Positions 6,331-11,324 of a stretch of 11,324 bases of DNA are shown here, piece after piece. Position 1 is the first letter of the stretch. The number at the start of each line of letters is the position of its first letter. Under the pieces are notes generated by a model. The model had not been told where the DNA came from, did no database searches, and worked only from the letters and a program-made list of their open reading frames with translations. Source of the DNA: Streptomyces sp. NRRL WC-3549 (lineage in GTDB: Bacteria > Actinomycetota > Actinomycetes > Streptomycetales > Streptomycetaceae); NCBI RefSeq assembly GCF_000721935.1, contig NZ_KL585387.1, forward strand, positions 129,297 to 140,620. Reading direction: 5' to 3'. The translations under genes were made by a program, and so were the position numbers.

Positions 6331-6390
6331 ACCGCCAATCCTGGAGCGGTGTCACTCGATGGTGGGGTGTTACGAGCCGGAACCCGTTTT

Positions 6391-6412
6391 TCGAATAAAG
6401 GTTCGATAGCCT
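6391..6412 (+). promoter_or_regulatory. SOS-like LexA box abutting a -10 element
   Basis: TCGAAT-AAAG-GTTCGA (6391-6406) matches the actinobacterial LexA consensus TCGAAC-N4-GTTCGA at 11 of 12 fixed positions. TAGCCT (6407-6412), a typical Streptomyces -10, follows immediately, so a bound repressor would cover the promoter. No good -35 is visible. An in-frame GTG lies at 6418-6420, where transcription would be expected to begin. Confidence 0.5.
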
Positions 6413-6465
6413 GGCGCGTGGGCGACCACAGGGCGACCGAGGACCAGAAGGGGGTGCCAGAACCT

Positions 6466-7371
6466 ATGGTGCGGCGCGTTGATGTGACCGGGGCGGGCGG
6501 GCTCCGCCTCTCGGCCTGGGAGTTCGCCGATCCGCCCAAAGAGCGGGCGGAGGGCGAGCGGGCGCCCGGGATCTTACTGCTCCACGGCCTGATGGGGCGG
6601 GCCGCCCACTGGACGTCCACCGCCCGCTGGCTCTCCGAGCGCCACCGCCCCGTCGGCCTCGACCAGCGGGGTCACGGCCGCAGCGAGAAGCCCGCCGAGG
6701 GCCCCTTCACCCGCGACGCCTACGTCGCGGACGTGGAGGCCGCGATCGAACAGCTGGGTCTCGCCCCCGTCGTCCTCATCGGGCACGCGATGGGCGCCCT
6801 CACCGCCTGGCAGCTCGCCGCCAAGCGCCCCGACCTCGTCAAGGGCCTGGTCGTCTGCGACATGCGCGCGACCGCGCTCGGCGCCGCCTCGCAGCGGGAG
6901 TGGGAGGACTGGTTCGCCACCTGGCCGGTGCCCTTCGCCACCCTCGCCGACGTACGGAAGTGGTTCGGCGAGGACGACCCCTGGGTCGAGCGGCCCAACC
7001 CGTCCCGTGGGGAGTTCTTCGCCGAGGTCATGACGGAGGGCGCCGACGGCTGGCGCCCCGTCTTCTCCAGGCGCCAGATGCTGGAGTCCCGGGCGACCTG
7101 GGTGTACGACGCCCACTGGGAGGAGCTGGCGCAGGTGCGCTGCCCCACCCTGGTGCTGCGCGGACTCGACGGCGAGCTGGGCCGGGCCGAGGCCCAGGAG
7201 ATGGTCCGCGTCCTGCCCCGCGGGCAGTACGCGGAGGTCGCCGACGCCGGACCCCTGATCCACTACGACCAGCCGGACGGCTGGCGTGCGGCGGTCGAGC
7301 CCTTCCTGGACCAGCTCGCCGGGGAGCGCCACGACGACCGGGAGGCGGTCAGCCCACCGGCCGGTCCCTGA
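6466..7371 (+). CDS. Alpha/beta-hydrolase-fold protein lacking the catalytic Ser and His
   Basis: The 301-residue protein has the alpha/beta-hydrolase fold: oxyanion-hole motif LLLHGLMG (37-44), DQRGHGRS (66-73), nucleophile-elbow sequence LIGHAMGALTAW (104-115), acid region LVLRGLDG (229-236, D235) and the terminal DAGPLIHYDQPDGW (260-273). The elbow reads GHAMG instead of GHSMG, so the nucleophile is Ala108 (GCG at 6787-6789). The usual AGH is AGP, so the catalytic His is Pro263 (CCC at 7252-7254). It is therefore probably not a classical esterase and may bind rather than cleave its ligand. Codon 37 is TTA, read by the bldA tRNA. ATG 6466 has GGGGG 11 nt upstream; in-frame GTG 6418, 5 bp after a -10, could give a 16-residue-longer leaderless product. 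It is convergent with the ABC operon. No gene name recognised. Confidence 0.85.
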   Translation: MVRRVDVTGAGGLRLSAWEFADPPKERAEGERAPGILLLHGLMGRAAHWTSTARWLSERHRPVGLDQRGHGRSEKPAEGPFTRDAYVADVEAAIEQLGLAPVVLIGHAMGALTAWQLAAKRPDLVKGLVVCDMRATALGAASQREWEDWFATWPVPFATLADVRKWFGEDDPWVERPNPSRGEFFAEVMTEGADGWRPVFSRRQMLESRATWVYDAHWEELAQVRCPTLVLRGLDGELGRAEAQEMVRVLPRGQYAEVADAGPLIHYDQPDGWRAAVEPFLDQLAGERHDDREAVSPPAGP

Positions 7372-7384
7372 CCCGCCCGGCTGC

Positions 7385-7414
7385 CGGCGCCGGCCGGCTC
7401 CGCGGCCGGCGCCG
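7385..7414. terminator. Convergent terminator hairpin
   Basis: A perfect 12-bp all-G/C stem (7385-7396/7403-7414) with a 6-nt loop lies between the convergent hydrolase-fold gene and the ABC permease. It probably works in both directions. The remaining bases to 7493 show nothing further. Confidence 0.7.
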
Positions 7415-7493
7415 TCCGGGGCCGACCGGACCCGGGCCCGCGCCACGGACCCGTACCGCGGACCTCCCCGGCCTGGCCCGGCCCCGGTCGCCC

Positions 7494-9134
7494 TCAGCCC
7501 TTGTCGACCGCCGCCAGGATCTCCGGCAGCCGGTCCGCGGTGCGCGGCGCGGCCAGCCGTACCCCCAGCCATCCGATGAACGCCCCGTACACCGCGCCCA
7601 CCGGCAGCAGCACCCACAGCCAGCCCCGGTGGTCCGCGAGGTGCAGCCACAGCGTCAGCCCGATCACCGGTGCGCTCAGCAGCGCGGACGCCAGGACCCC
7701 GCCGAGCATGGACATCCAGGCGAGCCCCGCCTGGCCCGGCGCCACGTTCTTGAAGGCGCCTTCCTGCGGGATCGAGTACGGGAGCATCGCCGACGTCACC
7801 GCGCCCGTCGCCAGCATCGAGCCCAGCAGCGCGAACGACAGCCCCACCGGCCCGGGCAGGACCGACCAGTCCCCGAGCACGGCCGCCGTCACCACACACA
7901 CCACGACCGTGAAGGGCAGGGTGATCAGCAGCAACGCCAGTGCGCGGGCCCGCAGTTCCACGTACGCCTCACGGGCCGACGAGATCGTCGTCGCCACCAT
8001 CCAGAAGGCGGAGGTGTCCTGGCCGAACTGGTTGTACATCTGCATGCCGAGCATCCCGGCCGCGAAACACGCGAAGTACACCGAGCCGACGCCCTGGAGC
8101 GCGTTGAGCACCGGCACGATGAAACCGACGGCCAGCGCCGTCACCCAGGCCGCCTTGGTCTTCGGGTCCCGTACGACGTACCGCAGGCTCCGCTCCATCG
8201 CCGCGCCCGTGCGGCCCTCGGGGAGCAGCGCGAAGGGCCCGGAGCGTTCTGGGGAGCGGCTGCGGGCCGGCTCCGCCGCCGCGATCGTCGAGCCGTCCGG
8301 GGCCGTCATCAGCTTGTCCAGGCTCCGGTGCCACAGCCACAGCAGCGCCCCCAGGGCGAGGACCGAGACGGCCAGCTGCCCGGCTGCCACGCCGTACGAC
8401 CCGTCGGACACGGAGCCCACCGCGCCGAGCGCCGAGGCCGCGGGCAGCCAGCGCACCACGTCCGCGGCCGGCTCCAGCGTGGTGAGCCCGCCCGCCTGGC
8501 TCAGGCGCTGCGTACCGAAGTTGACGAACTGGAGGCCCACCGCGATCACCAGGCCGCTGAGCACCGCCAGGTCGCGGCCCTTGCGCGAGGACAGCAGCCT
8601 GGTGTTGGCCGTGGCGACCGACCGCGCCAGCGCCACACAGACCAGCAGCGCCAGCGGTGCGGCGATCACCCCCGTCACCACCGCCCCGGCCCCGTGGGCC
8701 ACGGCCACCACCGATCCGACCACCAGGGCCAGCGTGAAGAGCGGCCCGATCCCGACCAGCGAGGACGCCAGCAGCGCACCGATCAGCGGGCGCGGCCTGA
8801 GGGGCAGCATCACCAGCCGGCTCGGGTCCAGGGTCTCGTCACCGCTCGGGAAGAACAGCGGCATCACCGTCCAGCCGACCGCCGCCATCCCCGTCAGCAG
8901 CACCACGACGGTCACCGCATGGCCGTGACCGCGCAGCAGCACCAGGCCCGCCACCAGCCCGGCGGCCAGCAGCAGCGTGACGACGAGGGACGTGACGTAC
9001 GCCGCCGTCCGCCCCGACGACTGCCGCAGCCCGTTGCGCAGCAGGGTCAGCTTGAGGCGTACGAAGACGGGGACGAGGGCACCCGTCCCGGCCACCGGGG
9101 CCGTGGGGCCCGCGGACACGCCGGCCGCGCTCAT
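7494..9134 (-). CDS. ABC-2-type exporter permease
   Basis: 546-residue integral membrane protein with about twelve hydrophobic segments (near residues 47-67, 74-94, 118-142, 149-170, 186-206, 248-268, 328-345, 350-367, 397-419, 430-450, 472-495 and 505-528). A hydrophilic cytoplasmic loop at about 270-325 ends in RYVVRDPKTKAAW. NQFGQDTSAFWM at about 368-379 resembles a motif I associate with large ABC exporter permeases. No solute-binding partner is present, which favours export. Its ATG overlaps the ATPase stop as ATGA (9134-9131), so the two are translationally coupled and form one transporter. The substrate cannot be told from sequence. There is no signal peptide beyond the first membrane segment. 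Confidence 0.85.
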   Translation of the reverse strand: MSAAGVSAGPTAPVAGTGALVPVFVRLKLTLLRNGLRQSSGRTAAYVTSLVVTLLLAAGLVAGLVLLRGHGHAVTVVVLLTGMAAVGWTVMPLFFPSGDETLDPSRLVMLPLRPRPLIGALLASSLVGIGPLFTLALVVGSVVAVAHGAGAVVTGVIAAPLALLVCVALARSVATANTRLLSSRKGRDLAVLSGLVIAVGLQFVNFGTQRLSQAGGLTTLEPAADVVRWLPAASALGAVGSVSDGSYGVAAGQLAVSVLALGALLWLWHRSLDKLMTAPDGSTIAAAEPARSRSPERSGPFALLPEGRTGAAMERSLRYVVRDPKTKAAWVTALAVGFIVPVLNALQGVGSVYFACFAAGMLGMQMYNQFGQDTSAFWMVATTISSAREAYVELRARALALLLITLPFTVVVCVVTAAVLGDWSVLPGPVGLSFALLGSMLATGAVTSAMLPYSIPQEGAFKNVAPGQAGLAWMSMLGGVLASALLSAPVIGLTLWLHLADHRGWLWVLLPVGAVYGAFIGWLGVRLAAPRTADRLPEILAAVDKG

Positions 9135-9964
9135 CGGGCGCCGCCCAGCCAGTCCAGGGACTCCCCGGTGCTGCGGGCGCCCGCCCCGACCAGTTCCAGG
9201 AAGGCGCTCTGCAACGACCGCGCCTCGCCGCGCACCTCGGCGAGCGTGCCCTGCGCCCGGATGCGGCCCGCCGCCATCACGGCCACCCAGTCGCAGAGCG
9301 ACTCCACGAGCTCCATCACATGGCTGGAGAAGACCACCGTGGCACCGGAACGCGTGTAGCGCTCCAGCACCTCGCGGATGGTCTGCGCCGACACCGGGTC
9401 GACCCCCTCGAACGGCTCGTCCAGGAAGAGGACTTCCGGGTTGTGCAGCAGTGCCGCCGCGAGCCCGATCTTCTTGCGCATACCGGTCGAGTAGTCCACG
9501 ACCAGCTTGTGCTGCGACCCGCCCAGGTCGAGCACGTCCAGCAACTGGGTGGCCCGCTTGTCCACCTCCGCGCCCGGGAGCCCGCGCAACCGCCCCGTGT
9601 AGGCGAGCAGTTCACGCCCCGAGAGCCGTTCGAAGAGCCGCAGGCCCTCCGGCAGCACCCCGATGCGCGACTTCACCTCGACCGGGTCCCGCCACACGTC
9701 GTGGCCGCCGATCTCGATGCGTCCCATGTCGGGCCTGAGCAGCCCGGTCACCATCGACAGCGTGGTGGTCTTCCCGGCGCCGTTGGGGCCCACCAGGCCG
9801 ACGAACTTGCCCGCGGGCAGTTCCAGATCGATGCCGGCGACCGCCACCTGGTCGCCGAACCGCTTCCACAGCCCCTCGACCCGCACCGCGGGCACGGTCC
9901 TCTCCGTCCCGTCCTGGCCGTCTGTGTGTTCCGGCATGGCACTGTCTTTCGAAGTCCCCGTCAT
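9131..9964 (-). CDS. ABC exporter ATP-binding protein
   Basis: 277-residue ATPase that powers the permease encoded next to it. Seen: Walker A GPNGAGKTT (59-67), signature YSTGMRKK (158-165, in place of LSGGQ), Walker B VLFLDEP (178-184), D-loop GVDP and switch His SSH (H215). The Q-loop position reads IGVLPEG, with Glu106 where Gln is usual. The first 25 residues precede the ABC domain. ATG 9964 is preferred over ATG 9937 because TAGGGTG lies 7 nt upstream; that site overlaps the stop codon (9976-9974) of the preceding primase-like gene, implying coupling. The start codon sits in the loop of a 6-bp hairpin. It belongs to the CcmA/NatA-like exporter group; the substrate is unknown. Confidence 0.9.
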   Translation of the reverse strand: MTGTSKDSAMPEHTDGQDGTERTVPAVRVEGLWKRFGDQVAVAGIDLELPAGKFVGLVGPNGAGKTTTLSMVTGLLRPDMGRIEIGGHDVWRDPVEVKSRIGVLPEGLRLFERLSGRELLAYTGRLRGLPGAEVDKRATQLLDVLDLGGSQHKLVVDYSTGMRKKIGLAAALLHNPEVLFLDEPFEGVDPVSAQTIREVLERYTRSGATVVFSSHVMELVESLCDWVAVMAAGRIRAQGTLAEVRGEARSLQSAFLELVGAGARSTGESLDWLGGAR

Positions 9965-9970
9965 GGGGAC
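9954..9970 (-). promoter_or_regulatory. Hairpin presenting the ATPase start codon
   Basis: In the minus-strand mRNA, GTCCCC (9970-9965) pairs with GGGGAC (9959-9954), and the five-base loop is ATGAC, which contains the ATG. The SD at about 9977-9972 partly enters the stem. It could restrict initiation unless ribosomes arrive from the upstream gene. Confidence 0.4.
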
Positions 9971-9973
9971 ACC

Positions 9974-10642
9974 CTACGAAAGACGGCTCCGCGCGTCGGC
10001 GGCCTCCCGGGCGCAGGCGTAGGCGAGCGGGCTGATCATCTCCTCGACGTCCGGCAGCCACCGGTTGGCCTGGCTCGGCCGACGCGCCCACTGCACGGCC
10101 CCGCGCCCGCCGACCCGGGTCGGCGGACCGACCACGTACGCGCCCTCGCCGCGGCCGACCAGGTCGAGCGCCCCGGCGTCCCAGCCCAGCCCGTTCACCA
10201 GGGCCGGGGCCTTGGCGGACGCGCCGGGCAGCACGAGGAACAGCATCCTGCGGTCGGGGGTACGGGTGACCGGACCGAGGGCGAGCCCCATCCGCTCCAT
10301 CCGCGCCAGCGCCAGGAAGCCGGCCGACTCCGGTACGTCGAGCGCGTCGAAGGCGCGGCCGGCCGGGAGCAGCACCGAGGACCCCGGCTGCCGGGACCAC
10401 ATGCGGCGGGCCTGGCCGGCCCAGTCGGGCCGGGCCGGATGGGCCCCGGGCGCGGCACAGCCGGCGTCTCCGCACGAACAGCGCTCGGTGCCCTCCACCA
10501 CGTCCAGCCAGGTGCCGGGGACCACGTCCCAGTGCCGCTCCTCGGCGTACCAGGCGGCGGCCTCAAGTAGTTGCTCACCTCGCTGCCGGGGGACCCGTAC
10601 GGCCTGCGCGGCTTCCGTCACTACTGCGATGCGCTCTTCCAC
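9974..10642 (-). CDS. Small bifunctional DNA primase/polymerase-like protein, probably inactive
   Basis: A 222-residue protein of the stand-alone actinobacterial prim-pol N-domain family. Seen: RQRGEQLLEAAAWYAEERHWDVVPGTW (about 20-45), the cysteine/histidine cluster CSCGDAGCAAPGAHP (55-69, cf. PGKHP in active prim-pols), VLLPAGRAFDALDVPE (90-105) and AYVVGPPTR (168-176). In active prim-pols the VLLP..FD..LD strand carries D-x-D/E; here D102 is followed by V-P, so the second acid seems missing. Compared with relatives as I remember them, the segment between PDW and RRMW is several residues shorter. GTG 10642 is chosen (GGGGGAG 11 nt upstream); GTG 10651 and 10666 are alternatives. Only 9 bp separate it from the ABC ATPase, so it likely leads that operon. 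Role unknown; a DNA-binding or regulatory use is possible. Confidence 0.75.
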   Translation of the reverse strand: MEERIAVVTEAAQAVRVPRQRGEQLLEAAAWYAEERHWDVVPGTWLDVVEGTERCSCGDAGCAAPGAHPARPDWAGQARRMWSRQPGSSVLLPAGRAFDALDVPESAGFLALARMERMGLALGPVTRTPDRRMLFLVLPGASAKAPALVNGLGWDAGALDLVGRGEGAYVVGPPTRVGGRGAVQWARRPSQANRWLPDVEEMISPLAYACAREAADARSRLS

Positions 10643-10897
10643 GACCAGCACAACTCCCCCCGCCACCCGGGGTTACGGGCGCACGGCCGCCGGCCACGGC
10701 GCACCGGGCCCTCACGCGGGGCGCACGGGTGCATGGACGGGGGCGCGCGTGAGGCCGTGCCCCGAAGTGCGGGTAGCCACATGCACGACTGTGTGCACGC
10801 GCTCAAGGTGGTACCCAATGAAGATGAATATGCGCATTTCTTGCGCCAACGCCGGGCAGTGATCCCTTCCTTGATCACTGCGCTCCCAGGGGGAAAC
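10643..10897. promoter_or_regulatory. Divergent spacer with two inverted repeats
   Basis: This stretch lies between the primase-like and NsdA-like starts. It holds GCGCA-TTTCT-TGCGC (10832-10846) and a perfect 9-bp inverted repeat, GCAGTGATC/GATCACTGC (10856-10864/10873-10881) with an 8-bp spacer, which ends 16 bp before the ATG at 10898. The second is a good operator candidate for the downstream regulator. The stretch 10811-10842 is markedly AT-richer than the surroundings and contains GAATAT, a possible -10, without a clear -35. Confidence 0.5.
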
Positions 10898-11324
10898 ATG
10901 GCAGCCAGGCCTCTCGTCGCACGCCAGCCGAACGAACGGCTCCAGACGCTGATCCAGGAGGCGGGGTGCTCCAACGCGGGCCTCGCCCGACGCGTCAACA
11001 TGGTCGGGACCGAGCGGGGGCTCGACCTCCGGTACGACAAGACCTCCGTGGCCCGCTGGCTGCGGGGGCAGCAACCACGCGGCAGGGCCCCCGGCATCAT
11101 CGCCGAGGCGCTCGGCCGCAAGCTCGGGCGTACGGTCACGATCGACGAGATCGGCATGGCCAACGGCAAGAGCCTCGCCTCGGGCGTGGGCCTGCAGTTC
11201 GCCCCCACGGTGCTCGGCGCGATCGAGCAGGTCTGTGAGCTGTGGCGCAGCGACGTGGGCCGCCGCGATCTGCTCTCGGGCTCGGCGGTGGCCGCCTCGG
11301 CGCTGGTGGAGCCCAGCCGTGACT
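10898..11324 (+). CDS. NsdA-like HTH regulator, 3' end outside the window
   Basis: The first 142 codons are present; the gene runs off the right edge. The product begins MAARPLVARQPNERLQ, followed by an HTH-like region (about 13-75) with NAGLARRVN, KTSVARWLRGQQPRGRAP and IIAEALGRKLGR, and then by QFAPTVLGAIEQVCELWRSDVGRRDLLSGS at about 105-134. This layout is that of the large Streptomyces regulators (NsdA and paralogues, usually near 500 residues with C-terminal TPR-like repeats) that affect sporulation and antibiotic production; the true nsdA sits elsewhere in S. coelicolor, so this is a paralogue by inference. AGGGGGA just upstream supports ATG 10898, although the frame is open upstream from ATG 10781. 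Confidence 0.75.
   Translation, partial: MAARPLVARQPNERLQTLIQEAGCSNAGLARRVNMVGTERGLDLRYDKTSVARWLRGQQPRGRAPGIIAEALGRKLGRTVTIDEIGMANGKSLASGVGLQFAPTVLGAIEQVCELWRSDVGRRDLLSGSAVAASALVEPSRD

Larger units (their letters stand above)
5843..6390. other. Gene-poor spacer upstream of the hydrolase-fold gene
   Basis: No frame here shows a recognisable protein; the open frames are low-complexity Arg/Pro/Ala shadows. The stretch near 5920-6020 is lower in GC than its surroundings and contains the direct repeat GCCAGGC at about 5999-6016, next to CATATG. Two strong hairpins follow, at 6198-6223 and 6299-6330. A short RNA gene is possible, but I could not identify a convincing promoter for one. Confidence 0.4.

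Noticed and set aside
6224..6390. Riboswitch upstream of the hydrolase-fold gene
   Set aside because: The hairpins lie upstream of the likely promoter at 6407-6412, and no cobalamin, SAM, ydaO or TPP core motif was recognised.
5511..6620. Minus-strand 369-aa frame covering the spacer
   Set aside because: Arg/Ser/Pro-rich, reads through the palindrome and UUCG hairpin, and has no family motif.
6900..9359. 819-aa plus-strand frame antisense to the ABC permease
   Set aside because: Low-complexity Arg/His/Gln/Pro composition, a typical antisense artefact of GC-rich coding DNA; the minus strand has a clear membrane protein with a coupled ATPase.

Overview
The window is a high-GC actinobacterial chromosome segment, almost certainly from a Streptomyces. 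The coding frames use G/C third positions almost throughout, GTG starts are used, and a rare TTA codon is present. The order citrate synthase-like / pdxH ... UPF0309 SIS protein / DtxR-type regulator matches, from memory, the S. coelicolor SCO4387-SCO4394 neighbourhood (NagS = SCO4393, DmdR1 = SCO4394). I see no tRNA, rRNA, CRISPR array, insertion sequence or phage gene.

Layout. Positions 50-2078 hold two divergent metabolic genes: a short citrate synthase (citA-like, minus) and pyridoxamine 5'-phosphate oxidase (pdxH, plus). A 454-bp spacer (2079-2532) follows. It contains tandem terminator-like hairpins and, on the minus strand, what looks like an independent RNA gene: a promoter, a 14-nt perfect extended Shine-Dalgarno sequence, a 12-codon micro-ORF, and several stems ending in a three-way junction closed by 12 bp. 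Next come a PAS-PAS-GAF sensor protein without an output domain (2533-3888, plus), a convergent nagS (3968-4723, minus) and a divergent dmdR1 iron regulator (4922-5614, plus) with all primary metal ligands intact.

Positions 5615-6465 form a long gene-poor stretch rich in inverted repeats. They include a 21-bp perfect palindrome and, at its right end, a near-consensus LexA/SOS box abutting a -10 element. This leads into an alpha/beta-hydrolase-fold protein (6466-7371) that has lost both the nucleophilic Ser and the catalytic His and carries a bldA-type TTA codon.

On the minus strand a likely three-gene operon runs 10642 to 7494: a small bifunctional primase/polymerase-like protein that appears catalytically degenerate, then an ABC exporter ATPase and its permease. 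The ATPase ribosome-binding site overlaps the primase-like stop codon, and the ATPase and permease overlap by ATGA. The window ends inside a divergent NsdA-like HTH regulator (10898 onward) preceded by two inverted repeats.

The metabolic and regulatory genes are ordinary Streptomyces core genes. The most unusual content is the structured minus-strand RNA candidate at 2180-2376 and the triad-less hydrolase-fold protein behind an SOS-like box. All functional statements rest on motif reading and memory of families; nothing was searched or folded computationally.
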